Origin: Beaufortia kweichowensis
Taxonomy: Eukaryota; Chordata; Actinopteri; Cypriniformes; Gastromyzontidae
Length of the DNA stretch: 64,000 bases
Assembly (NCBI GenBank): GCA_019155185.1
Contig: CM032808.1
Coordinates: 4,575,255-4,639,254, forward strand
Direction of reading: 5' to 3'
Below, in pieces: positions 42,841 through 54,046 of this stretch. A program made the translations under genes and the position numbers. The notes under the pieces are model-generated. The model saw nothing but the letters and a program-made list of their open reading frames with translations. It was not told the origin of the DNA and ran no database searches. Position 1 is the stretch's first letter. Every line of letters starts with the position of its first letter.

Positions 42841-43585
42841 CAAGTACTGGCCGCAGATAGAGTTCTTGTAGTTAGTGATTTTAATATTCATGTAGATAAC
42901 GACTCTGACGTTTTGGGACTAGCTTTTAAAGACATTCTTAACTCCGTAGGCGTTAGACAACATGTCTCAGGACCCACTCACTGTCGTAATCACACTTTAG
43001 ATCTTATACTGTCATATGGTATAAATGTGGACAATGTTAAAATTTATCAGCAAAGTGAAGACATCTCAGATTATTATTTAGTATCTTATTTTAGTATCAG
43101 CTACAAACCCAACTCCACGTTATAAATACAGTAGAACAATAACTGCTAGTACCAAAGACTCATTTCTTAGTAATCTACCTGAATTACCTCCATTGCCTAG
43201 CATATGTGATAACTTAGAAGATCTTGATTATATTACAGAAAATATTAACTCTGTCTTTTCTGGAACACTAAACACGGTTGCTCCCCTGCGCGAACTCCGT
43301 GGTATATTCAGAACACGCATGCACTAAAAAGGGCTGCCCGTAAAATGGAACGCACCTTTAAGAAAACAAAACTAGAGGTATTCTGCATAGCTTGGAAGGA
43401 TAGTTTCTCAAAATTCAAAAAAGCCTTAAAAAACTCTAGATCTGCCTACTTTGCGTCATTAATAGAAGAAAATCAACACAACACAAAAAGTTTATTTAAC
43501 ACAGTGGCTAACTTAACAAAAAATAAATCGTCACCATCCTCAGACGGCGGCTATCAACATAGTAGTGATGAATTTATGAATTTCG
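42841..43585 (+). pseudogene. L2-type LINE ORF2, endonuclease end to linker
   Basis: It reads LVVSDFNIHVDNDSDVLG, FKDILNSVGVRQHVSGPTHC and SEDISDYYLVS, and later RKMERTFKKTKLEVF and SAYFASLIEENQHN. It is parallel to 32396-35101 but without the solo LTR, and so gives the intact target site at about 43168. A short deletion removes about 30 bp near 43290. It ends near 43585 where L1 ORF1 begins. In SEDISDYYLVS the family's catalytic His is Tyr. Confidence 0.87.
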
Positions 43586-43589
43586 CCTC

Positions 43590-44462
43590 GAAAAGCAGCT
43601 GATCAGGCCGTGCCCGCCTCAGACTCTGCTACAGAAGATGTACTGGCTGAAAATACTCAGGATGCGGGTAATGTAGCGATTCTTAGCACAATCTCTTCTC
43701 TGCGCTCGGAAATATGCTCAATCAAATCTGATATCGGGGAGATAATAGACTCCAAAATTGAACAACTTGCTGTTTCGATACGAGGAGAACTCACAGCGTT
43801 TCAACAGGAGGCCAGCTCTGCGATCTCGGCGGTTAAAATCACGGTGGCTGACCATGCTTCAAAACTTGGAAACTAACGCTTCTGCTTCTTCGGATACGGT
43901 AGCGAAGCTCGAGCAAGAAGTAGGCTGACTGAATCAGGTGGTGGAGCAGCTTATGGACAAATGTATGGATATTGAATGACGTAGTAGGAGACAAAACATC
44001 CGTGTGCTACACATCAAGGAAGGGGCCGAGTCCGGGATGAAACCGAGGGACTTTATGGCGCAACTTCTGATGGAGGCTTTATCGCTAGATAATCTGCCAC
44101 TTGTTGATTGCGCTCATTGAGCATTGCGAAACCGTCCTGGAGACGAAGAACCTCCAAGGGCTTTCGTGCTTCGGCTACACTATACCCATGAAATGGAAGA
44201 AATTCTGCAGACAGCAGCCAGGATGCAGCAAGTTACTTTTAAGGGGCAAAGAATCAACATCTTCCCCGATTACCTTCCAGCAGTTGTAAAACGCTGTGTG
44301 CTTTTCAAACGAGCAAGGGAACTGTTGAAGGGCAAAACTGGTGTCAAGTATGGTTTACAGTATCCAGCAAAATTAAGGGTCATGTACAACGGCAAGGAAC
44401 ACTATTTCACAGATCCAGACAAGGCTGTTAAGTTCGCGGAAAACTGCTTCGGATCAGAGTGA
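43590..44462 (+). pseudogene. L1-like LINE ORF1 (RNA-binding protein)
   Basis: The first frame (43610-43876) is a heptad-like helical region (ISSLRSEICSIKSDIGEIID) typical of the L1 ORF1 coiled coil. After a frameshift and stops the middle gives RRQNIRVLHIKEGAESG, the RRM start. The last frame (44124-44462) is the C-terminal domain: PPRAFVLRLHYTHEMEEIL, MQQVTFKGQRINIFPDYL, GLQYPAKLRVMYNGKEHYF. ORF1 protein binds the LINE RNA as a trimer. It lies upstream of ORF2 in the same orientation. At least three disruptions make it non-functional. Confidence 0.87.
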
Positions 44463-45540
44463 CTGTTCTGAGGATGTTGCGTAACTGAGATAAGTGCGAT
44501 CACTCGTTCGTTGAGTGCAATCAGTATATTTTTTTTCTCTTAAGCATAATCCATTCGGTAGCTGTTTCTTTCCTTTTCTTTCCTATATACTCTGAGATGT
44601 TCTTCTGAAACCCTCCATTGTGGAGCTGTGTTGATTTAATGTTTGAAGGTCAACGAATAATAGCCTATATTTATGTTAGGTGTTTTCTAGAATACTTAAT
44701 TTGTGTGTGTTCTGCCCCGCTTCTGTGTGTGTATGACGCGGCCTGGCCTGTTACATCAGCTCGGCAGATAGTTAACAGTTTCCCCAAGACAAAGAATGAA
44801 GCTTGTTTATCCTTTTCAAACTTTACTCAGGAAGCACTGTAAAACTGCAAAGAACAATACATTTCAGTATTCCATTCAAATACAGAAGTTGTTTATGAAT
44901 AATATTGAAATTTAATCTGATAAGCATATAAAAATAAATGCGCTAGCTTAATGCTAACTTCTATAGGAATTTACATTACGAAGCTAACGTTTAGCATATG
45001 CGATCAAAATACACATTTAGAACGAACTCAACTTCATTAACAAAGGATCTCAATACTATCATTCTTAGTGCTAAATGATGAGATAACTATATGACTTCGT
45101 ACTTACAGGCAAACGTGTTTTCTGACCAGATTAAATCAAGAGAGAAAAATATGAGACCGCTTAATTCACAGAGAGAAATTGAACTGACAGGAGACTGCTA
45201 GTAAAATGTAAACAACATGCTAGGTTATGAATCACCACAAGAGGTCTCTCTTTGCCCAGAAAAACAACAGAACATAACAGTGTGTGTTATTGCTTATATT
45301 AGCACTGTCCTGATACCTTTTTTATTTTTTCTTTATTTTTTTATTTTTCTTCCAATTCCACAATTCAATTTAGCCTACTTCATCTCGTACCGCTGGTTCT
45401 AGTTGTCGGTTAGATGACGGGGCTGTTATTTAAACTGGTTAGTGGGTGGGTGGTGTGGGGTGAGGACCTGTTTGAGACGTGTCAAAGCGATAAAATGTGT
45501 GGTGATAATAATTTATTAGGTTCTTAATGATGCAGAGTAA
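44463..45540 (+). other. Interval between L1 ORF1 and ORF2
   Basis: About 1.1 kb without coding motifs. The first 400 bp and the last 120 bp could be L1 spacer. The middle part (about 44870-45200) looks like unrelated AT-rich sequence and may be a small insertion, but no terminal repeats are clear. Confidence 0.35.
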
Positions 45541-48500
45541 TGCTCTGTAACAGACAAGGGCTTGTTTTTGCTTCGTGGAATGTAAAAGGAATAAACCACC
45601 CTGTTAAAAGAAGTCAAGTACTATCACACTTAAAACCACTCTCTGCAGATATAGTTTTAGACAAGCTGAAATGCAGATGGATATAAAATATATATCAGTC
45701 CAATTTTTCTGTTAAAGCTCGAGGGGTCGCTATTCTAATACGAAAAGGTGTGCCATTTAAACTTAAAACTTTGAAAACAGACAGAGGGTCGGTACATTAT
45801 ATTATCTGGCGAGATACATTCCTTCCCTATTACTTTAGTGAATGTTTATGCCCCAAATTATGACGACCCAGATTGAAGTGTTCGATCTCATTCCTAATGT
45901 GTCTCAAACTAATCTAATCATAGAGGGGGACTGTAACTGTGTCCTAGATGCGTACCTGGACAGATCATCTTCTACGAGAGCCCCTCAGTCTAATTCAAGA
46001 AATTTTTTTAATGCATTTATTAATAACTCAAATTTAGTGGATATATGGAGACTTTTTCATCCCACTGAAAGAGATTATACCTTTCATTCACAAGTTCACA
46101 ATGTATACACACGCATTGATTACTTTTTGGTAGAAAATAAATGAATTTCCAATGTCATGAATAATAAGTTCCATGACATACTAATTTCAGATCATGCTCC
46201 TGTCACATTTGAACTTGCCTTTAATCATTTAAAATCTTCACATCCTGTTTGGGGAGTGAATCCTCGGCTTGTCAGTGATCCTAAATTTTACAATTACATG
46301 CTTATACAATTGGAAATATTTTTTGAGAAGAAGATACCCCTGAAGCTTCACCAGGTCTACTTGGGAAAACACTAAAAGCATTTTTAAGAGGATGTGTTAT
46401 CTCTTACCAGGGTCCAGAAATAAACTATATAAAACTTTTAGAGTTAGGGAAACAAGTCAGTTTGTGCAAAACAATGCGCAAAATCCCTCATTAGAAATAT
46501 ACAAAAAATTCTACAGTTAAGATATGAGTATAATATAATTGTCATTAAACAGAAATATTTTGAATTCGGGGATAAGCCACACAAACTACTTGCAAGACAG
46601 TTACGTAAATTAGAAAATGATAAGACAATTCATAAGATTAAGACAAAACGTGGAATCCAATGTACTTCCTCTAAAGATACAAACAATTGCTTCAAGGAAT
46701 TCTATTCAAATTTATACTCCTCTGACCCTTGCATTGACTTACATTTATTTAGAAACTTATCCATAGCTTGTATCTTCCCTCTCTTGATCAGGATGAGCAT
46801 GATTCCCTTAATAAGGATATTTCTTTAGAAGAGTTAAAAAGCACAGTTAATTCCTTAAAGAGTTGTAAAACTCCAGGCCCGGATGGTTTGCCCTCTGAGT
46901 TATATACAAAATTCAATGATATACTTTCCCCCTACCTCCTCAGAACATTTAAGGAGGCATTAGTTACTGGACTACCATCAACATTTAATGAAGCAGTTAT
47001 AACTGTTATCCCAAAAAAAGGTAAAAACACTGAGAAGGTGGAAGGATATAGACGATCTCTCTCTTCAACGTGGCTCAGAAGATACTGTCAAAGATTCTTG
47101 CAAATAGAATCGGTAGATTAATTAGTAGTCTTATTCATACTGATCAGAATGGTTTTATTCCTGGTAGGAATATTTCACAAAACACGAGGCGCCTTTTTAA
47201 TATAATGTATCATTCCAAAGCAATTCAAGAAAATCTAGTAATAATCTCTCTCGATGCTGAAAAAGCATTCGACAGAGTTGAATGGCATTATCTTTTCGCA
47301 GTACTAGAAAAATTTGATGTGGGTGATAACTTTATAAATTGGATTAAGATTCTGTATAAAAGTCCTACAGCTCAGATATTAACTAATAATACTTTGTCTG
47401 GTCCCTTTAATCTCCAAAGAGGGACTAGGCAAGGTTGCCCCCTTTCTCCTCTTTTATTTGCGCTGACCGTAGAGCCCCTTGCTCAATACATTTGTTCTGA
47501 TCCTTCTATTCATGGCATTAAAACTTTAAATACAGTCAATAAAATATCTTTATATGCAGATGATATCCTGCTATATATTACTAAACCCCATGTAAGTCTA
47601 CCAGTTATTTTGGATACTATTAAGATCTTTGGGATGTTTTCTGGGTTTAAAGTTAATTTAAATAAAAGTGAGCTAATGCCCATTGGACTGAAAGATCTGT
47701 CTTCGATACAATCTTCTCCATTCAAAGTTCCAATGGAAAAATTTACTTATCTCGGAATTGTAGTTACCAATAAATATTATTCGCTCTTAAAGGCCAACTT
47801 TACCCCTTTAATTTCTAAATTGCAAGCTAATATACAGTTTTGGAGAGCACTACCAATTTCTCTGTCTGGCAGAATAAATGCAATTAAAATGATATTCTTA
47901 CCACAGATACTGTATCCATTCCAGAATATTCCAGTCTTTCTACCTAAATCATTTTTTAAGCAATTAGATTTAATCATTCTTCCATTCTTGTGAGAATATA
48001 AAAGTCACAGAGTTAAAAAGGCACATCTCTGTAAACCTAAACGGGAGGGAGGTTTGGCACTTCCAGACTTTCGTCTTTATTACTGGGCTTGTTATATAAG
48101 TCAAATCTCAGTGTGGTTGGATCATCATGATGCTCCGTCAATTTGGCTCCAAATAGTCCGTGATCAGTGTTATCCATACAATCTGGGAGCGGTGATTCCC
48201 CCTTAACTTTGGATCATTCTACCATCAATAACAGTATCATAATTCGAAATATACTTTGTATCTGGAAACAGATAAAAGAACACTTCAAAATAAAGTCCTT
48301 TTCATTTCTAACTCCTATCGCTAAGAATCCATCATTTACCCCATCAAGATTGGATGGGACCTTGGATGGAAAAGGGTGTACGTACTATAGGAGACCTTTT
48401 TATTGATGGGGCGCTGGCATCTTTTAGTCAGTTGCAACAGAAATTTAAATTCCCCAGAGTCATTTTTTTAGATTTCTACAGATTAGGAATTATATACATG

Positions 48501-48915
48501 CTCCTCATTGGAGCACATGCTCCAATTATACACCTTCATTGGTTAATACATCACCCTCAATTATTGATAAGTGTCTTGATCGGTGTAAAGGAAGTAAAAA
48601 GGCACTACCGATAATTTATGATCTGCTACAATCCTTTACTTCCCCCTCTATAAGTTTTCTTAAGGAAGAATGGGAGAAAGAACTAGGAGCAGAGTTTAAA
48701 TGATATTCATGAACATTCTATCAACTCTAGACACTGCCTTATTCAGTTTAAAGTCATTCATAGATTACATTATTCAAAAAAGAAATTACATAGAATTTTC
48801 CAAAATGTCTCACCTCTTTGTGACAAATGCAATTCAGTAGATGCTGATTTGTCCCATAGTTTTATTGTCTGCTCCAAGATACAGAATTATTGGAATGGAA
48901 TTTTTGATGTGCTTT
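45541..48915 (+). pseudogene. L1-like LINE ORF2 (endonuclease and reverse transcriptase)
   Basis: The endonuclease is visible as NLIIEGDCNCVLDAYLDRSS (catalytic Asp block; family usually GGDFN), RIDYFLVENK and ISDHAPVTFEL (Asp-His pair). RT follows: KTPGPDGLPSELY, then a frameshift within YRPISL. The frame 47070-47993 holds KILANRIG, ISLDAEKAFDRVEWHYL (motif A), GTRQGCPLSPLLFALTVEPL (motif B), ISLYADDILLYI (motif C) and NLNKSELMPIG. The C-terminal part to 48915 has GGLALPDFRLYYWACY and LCDKCNSVDADLSHSFIVCS (zinc-knuckle-like). Many stops exist, but all three RT aspartates remain. The end is cut by a Gypsy LTR. Confidence 0.9.
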
Positions 48916-48919
48916 CAGA

Positions 48920-49223
48920 GATAATCCAGACAGGAACAGGTTAATACTCTAAACAGGGGCATACAAACTAGACAGAAGTAACAACAGGTTACAACGGGTC
49001 AGGAACAACAATACCGGACAACAAACAGAGAAAAAGACCTGGGTTTTATAGAGTCCGGGTAAATGTGAACAGGTGCTGGTGAATCAGGATAACTGGTGAT
49101 CAGGATCAGGTGCGGTGAGTGCAAGGTGTCATGGGATATTGAGTTCAAAAGTCCAGGAAAGCAGATCGTGAAACCGGGGTGAACGAATCCGATGCTGAAG
49201 GTGGGGCTTCCAACTCCGTGACA
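48920..49223 (-). mobile_element. 3' LTR of the minus-strand Gypsy element
   Basis: On the minus strand it starts TGTCACGGAGTTGG directly after the polypurine run TGTCGGGGGGATAC (about 49224-49237). It contains 'ctctataaaacccaggtc' (TATA-like TATAAA). It stops near 48920 in L1 ORF2 sequence. The exact outer end and target duplication could not be fixed. A related LTR piece is at 1-235. Confidence 0.75.
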
Positions 49224-49229
49224 GTATCC

Positions 49230-50150
49230 CCCCGACAGCTGGCACCGAGGAGGGTTCTTCGGACCACGGGAACAGGGGAGGTTGATAGCCGAGCATGCAC
49301 TGGAATAGAGTGAGTCCTGTGGCATCTTGTCTGAGTGAATTCTGTGCATACTCAGCCCAGGGCAGGAAACGGTGCCAGCTGTGCTGATGTTCTCCACAAT
49401 ATGACTGCAGATATCTCCTGATCTCCTGGATCTTCCGCTCAGTCTGGCCGTTAGCTTGAGGGTGATATCCAGATGTGAGGCTGACCGTGACCCCCAGTAA
49501 GGTGAGGAAGGCCTTCCATACCCGGGAGATGAATTGGGGGCCACGGTCAGAGACGATGTCTTCAGGGAGTCCGAAGTGACGAAATATGTAGGTGAATAAT
49601 GTTTCTGCAGTGGTTAGAGCAATAGGCAGGGCTGGAAGAGGAACCAGTTTGCATCCCTTCGAGAATCTGTCGACTACCACCAGGATACAGGTACAGTTAT
49701 CGGATTCTGGGAGATCTGTCATGAAATCTACTGCGATGTGTGACCAGGGGCGATGAGGAACGGGTAGTGGCAGAAGTTTACCCTGGGTAGCCGACGTGGA
49801 ACCTTGGCTTGGACGCAGACTGAGCAGCCTTGAATGAACCGGGAGATGTCTTTGGTCATACCTGGCCACCAGTAACGGGGGGCGATCAACAAGAGAGTCC
49901 GCTGCATGCCTGGATGCCCGGATCCCGGAACAGAGTGACCCGAGTCCACCAGAGAGACTCGAAGATCTTCGGGGACGAAGAGCCTCCCTTCTGGACCTCC
50001 CGGCGGAGTAGACTGATTGTGTTGGTGGTTGCGAATCTGATCATCCAGCGCCCATCGGATCGGGGAGACAACCATGGCTGGAGGGAGGATAGGTTCAGGT
50101 GGGCCATTTTTGTTGTCTGGAGCGTAGAGCCGGGAGAGGGCATTGGCTTT
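49230..50150 (-). pseudogene. Gypsy integrase
   Basis: On the minus strand the zinc-binding part reads DSGHSVPGSGHPGMQRTLLL and FIQGCSVCVQAK (His-His-Cys-Cys). The catalytic core follows across frames: HIAVDFMTDLPESDNC (first Asp), VSDRGPQFISRVW (second Asp), and SGYHPQANGQTERKIQEI (Glu). It ends near LGYQPPLFPWSEEPSSVPA and passes into the polypurine tract and LTR. No chromodomain follows. The frames 49728-50213 and 49129-49869 overlap at a frameshift near 49800. Integrase lies downstream of RT, the usual Gypsy order. Confidence 0.88.
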
Positions 50151-51255
50151 TCCATTTTTACTGCCCGGTCGGTAAGTCGCGGTGAAATCAAATCGAGTAA
50201 AAAAAGCGCACACCTGGCTTGACGGGAGTTAGGGCGCTTGGCTTCCCGGAGGTACAGCAGGTTCTTGTGATCGGTCAGTACCACAAACGGATGTTTCACT
50301 CCAGGAAACTCCAGGAAACCAGTGTCTCCACTCCTCCAATGCCACCTTGTGCAGCTCTCTGTTCCCGATGTCGTAATTCTGCTCCGCCGAGGACAGCTTC
50401 TTGGAGTAGTAGGCACATGGGTGAAGACATGGTGGATTCCCCTGCTGCTGGGAGAGCAAGGCACTGACTCCGGTGGTGGATGCATCAACTTCCACCACAA
50501 ACGGGAGTTCTGGAGACGGGTAGCAGAGAATCGTCGCCGTGCTGAAGGCTTCCTTTAACTGCTGAAAGGCTTGGATGGCAAACCCCAGAAACCACTGTAG
50601 TTCCTTCACCGACGAGGGTTGAGGCCAGTTCCGCACGGCTTCCACCTTCCTCTGCTCCATATGGACGCCTCTTGAGTTGATCACATACCCCGGAAACTGG
50701 ACCTCAGACCGGTGAAGTTCACATTTTTCTGGTTTCAGGAAAAGTTGATGGTTTCTCAGTCTTTGAATAACTAATTGAACATGAGAGCGGTGCTCTGTGA
50801 GGCACTTCGAATACACCAAGATATCATCAATGTAAACAATAACAAACTTGTCCAAGACGTCTCTGAAGATCTCATTCATATAACTTTGGAACATGGCTGG
50901 TGCATTGACCAAACCGAAGGGCATAACTCGGTACTCAAAGTGCCCCGCAGGCGTGATGAAGGCTGTCTTCCATTCGTCTCCTTTTCTTATCCGGATGAGA
51001 TTGTATGCATTTCTGAGGTCCAGTTTCGTGAAGATGGACGCTCCCTGTAGCTGCTCGATGGTAGATGGGATCACAGGAAAAGGATACTGGAACTTTACCG
51101 TGGCTTGATTCAGAACCCGATAGTCAATGCAAGGTCTCAACCCTCCGTCTTTCTTCCCTACAAAGAAGAAACTAGAAGCAGCAGGGGAAGTTGACAGTGT
51201 TATGAATCCTTGGCGTAATGCCTCATCTATGTACTCACCCATGGTCTTCTGTTCC

Positions 51256-51302
<47 letters not shown>

Positions 51303-51840
51303 CACGACCTTTGGGCAGTGTGGCTCCAGGCAGCAGCTCAATGGCACAGTCCCATTGCCGGTGAGAAGGAAGTTGTGACGCCAACCGCTTGCTGAATACA
51401 TCCTGGAACGCCCCGTATTCCTCAGGAACTTGAGTAGAAGGCAGAGTTGCCGGCTGGACCTCCGAACCAGGAGTCGGGGGGTTAATGATGCCGATCTCTG
51501 CCGATGGCTTGGGAATCTTGGATACTCCTTCTACCCCTTGTTCCTGCTCGTCTCCCCACTTCAGAACCTGCCCCGACTCCCAGCACACTGTAGGGCGATT
51601 GCGTTGCAACCAGGGATGTCCCAGGACAATCTCAATAGATGTTCCCTCCAACACCCAAAACGCAATCCTCTCCTTACAAATGGGGCTCCACTGCAGGGTG
51701 ACAACAGGGTAAAAGTGACTGACCAATCCCCGACCCAAGGGCTTACCTAGAATATTGTGAATGACAAGTGGGGGTTTGACTTGATGACTGGTTAACTGTA
51801 AACGGGACAACAATGACTGAGAGTTTCCGGCAGCTCCTGA
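50150..51840 (-). pseudogene. Gypsy protease, reverse transcriptase and RNase H
   Basis: Protease begins at the DSGAAGNS block (about 51838-51815), directly at the border with a LINE tail. The body follows, with VLGHPWLQRNRPTVCW. RT (frame 50229-51401) has FFVGKKDGGLRPCIDYRVLN, FTKLDLRNAYNLIRI (motif A), FGLVNAPAMFQSYM (motif B) and VIVYIDDILVYS (motif C). RNase H starts FVVEVDASTTGVSALL. After a frameshift it has FVVLTDHKNLLYL and ends YRPGSKNGKANALSRLY. A CT/GA microsatellite (51258-51298) lies in frame before RT. Near 50580 a deletion joins WFLGF to AIQAFQQLKEAF, losing the NYRRFI-type block. Gag is missing. Confidence 0.9.
51258..51298. repeat. (GA)n microsatellite inside Gypsy pol
   Basis: About 20 GA units. 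On the coding strand they encode alternating Ser-Leu between the protease linker (LPKGRVYS) and RT (PEQKTMGEYI). Confidence 0.97.
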
Positions 51841-52080
51841 ATCAAAGTCGAAGTCAGTTTTATTGTCACATCAACACAGCACATGTGCCTTGGAGAGTGA
51901 AATTCTTGGGAGCGTGCTCCAGAAAAATTGCAGAAACAGTTAACATATAACCATACAGACTTCAACAGGTACAGATGCGCAATATGCACATACATATAGT
52001 CAGTACACACAGTGTACTATTAGACATACAATGTACATACATACAGTTAATATCACAATATGCACTATACACAGAATGTA
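51841..52080 (-). mobile_element. Rex/CR1-like LINE 3' tail
   Basis: On the minus strand it holds 'aaggcacatgtgctgtgttg' and ends 'acaataaaactgacttcgac' 'tttga', the tail pattern also seen at 40150-40195. It is 5' truncated and abuts the Gypsy protease at 51840. Confidence 0.65.
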
Positions 52081-52139
52081 CACCCTCTACATTATGTAGA
52101 TATATCAACGCATAGAAATATGCTTAAATGCAAAAATAC

Positions 52140-52345
52140 AAATGCATTATAACCTGTACCTGTTTTGTTGGATTTCGTCGCCTGTTTTTGGATTTCATTG
52201 CCTGTTTTGGGGTTTATAGCCTGTTTTTGGATTTTATTGCCTATTTTTGGATTCACCCCAGTAAAGCCTTCTGAACTTACCCTGTTTGACTTTTACCTGT
52301 ACCCGTAACACTAGGCACATGTGCTGTAGTGACAATAAAAGTGAC
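52140..52345 (+). repeat. Short tandem repeat and LTR-like end
   Basis: Four imperfect units of 'gcctgtttttggatttcatt' (about 52164-52255) are followed by 'ttttacctgtacccgtaaca', which resembles an LTR end. After this comes another LINE-tail phrase, 'ggcacatgtgctgtagtgac', ending near 52345. The sources are not certain. Confidence 0.45.
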
Positions 52346-53220
52346 TTTAATTACATAAATGCATATTGCTCAACGTGCACAGGTTTTATTACGGCACTGG
52401 GTGGAGGTGCCCTGGGTGTGAGAGTGCTTTTACCACTGTTTGCAGCTTTAATTTCCTTGATCTTTTTGTTAATGTCAGTATTTGTTTTCTTTAAATACTG
52501 TGAAACTGTAAAAATATAAATTTTCACATAAATGATTTTACTAATTTATGAATGACTAATACTAATTCATTGACAATTGACAATGATATTTTTTGCTACA
52601 TGTGCAACTGTGAAGCTTTTTTTGTTATTATTTATTAAGATTATTTATAATGTTGGTTAATGTTTGACGTTACCAATATTTTTATTTATTTATTATTTCA
52701 TATATTAACTGAATTTAATTTACTTAATTTAATTTCTTTGCTTTTATTTTAGCAGTTCTATAAAAATTGTTGACTTTAAAATGTATGTTTTATATTCATA
52801 ATCATTCTTACAGTCAAATAAACCTGCATTTTTAATTGTCAATTGTCTTGATTTACAATAAAGCACAGGAGAAAATAGGAATAACATCCCAAAATGAAAC
52901 ATAATAATGGTTAAAATTACTACATTTTGAGTTTTTTCAACAACCTAGCTTGTTGGGTTAAAATGTTTAACCCAATGTGTTGGGTTGTTTTAACCCAGCA
53001 TGTGTTCTGTGGAGTGTATATAGGTTGTGAGTATTATTTTAAATTTATAATAGGATATTAGTGTTAATAATGTAACATTCATGGAAAATGGAAATTTGAG
53101 CTGTCATTACTTGTTTCTTGTAAGGTATTTTTGTAAAAACTTCTTAAATGTCTTAGTTTAACTAAGGCCAAGTCCTGACTTTATCTAAGGCTTGTCTGGG
53201 AAACCCCCAATATGTGCCTA
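52346..53220. other. Non-coding AT-rich DNA
   Basis: It contains 'attgctcaacgtgcacaggt', also seen near 21548, then AT-rich sequence and the hairpin cluster at 52953-52993. No gene. Confidence 0.4.
52953..52997. repeat. Tandem palindromes 'ttgggttaaa/tttaacccaa'
   Basis: 52953-52975 is a perfect hairpin with 10-bp arms and a 3-base loop. A second, 'tgggttgttttaaccca', follows at once. This looks like the terminus of a non-autonomous element, but the opposite end was not found. Confidence 0.75.
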
Positions 53221-53410
53221 CACTGTCAGAAATAGGGGTACAGTAGGAGTCCATTTCTGTCCCCCAAGGTACAATCTACACTAACGTACCCCATAGGGCT
53301 TATTATTGGACCTCAAGGTACATGTATGTACCTTTTAGAGGGTCAAAAAGGTACATATATGTTCCCAAGCATTAAAAGGTACATATATGTACCGTTTCTT
53401 TTAAAGGTTA
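53221..53410. mobile_element. CACTA/EnSpm-like element terminus
   Basis: It starts CACTGTCAGAAATAGGGGTA, a CACTR-type end, and is followed by several subterminal 'aaggtaca' motifs in both orientations. These include the palindrome 'aaggtacatatatgtacc'. Such arrays are typical of EnSpm/CACTA ends. A CACTA-like transposase lies on the minus strand from 54995, so this could be its 3' terminus or a separate non-autonomous copy. Confidence 0.55.
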
Positions 53411-53698
53411 AGGTACAATATCAAGAGACAGCCTCTGCTAAGCCATTTTGTTTGTAAAAGTTGTTGTTTAAACATTAAATGTTTTTAATGATACCTTAAT
53501 TATTTATGGTAGATAAATAACTTACCACTATATTTGAGTAGCCTTGAAATAAAGGAAATAAAAGTTTTGTAAGTCAATTTTCTGATATTAAATCATTATA
53601 ATAAAATTATCCAGCTGATGAAATTATGATATTATATTGATTATGTAAATGAAAAACAACACACATAAACACACAAATGGCTGATTCTCACTGTTATA

Positions 53699-54013
53699 GT
53701 GTATTTCATCAGAAATGTTTTTGCATTGCATAGCATGAGTATATTATCCCTAATTTACTGGAGAGCGGGAACGGAGACTGCCAGCTCACTACTTTTGATT
53801 GGTGGAAAGATGTGTCAAATATGTAGAGCCAGCCCTGATTGGCTGCTTGAATCTCAATTTAAAAGAATGTCCAGTTCGCGGTCTTTCTTGTGGCGGAGAC
53901 CAAGTCAAGCACGGGTACTCATGGTTCTTACAGGGCTTTCAACCGAGGAGGTCCCTCAAAAAATATCAGAAGCAGGCATAGAAGTTACAGACGTCAAAGC
54001 CCAGAGATTCAGA
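53699..54013 (+). CDS. Unknown exon-like open frame
   Basis: The frame is open for 115 codons. From about residue 22 the composition changes: WRAGTETASSLLLIGGKMC, then FLWRRPSQARVLMVLTGLS and EEVPQKISEAGIEVTDVKAQ. The frame passes 'cagagg|gtaagt'-like sequence (aggtaagttttt near 54012), a good splice donor, so a coding exon ending there is possible. I do not recognise a domain. It lies between a CACTA-like terminus and a CACTA-like transposase and might be an accessory ORF of that element transcribed on the opposite strand. It could also be a non-coding coincidence. Confidence 0.3.
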
Positions 54014-54046
54014 GGTAAGTTTTTATTCAAATGCCATTTTATTTGA

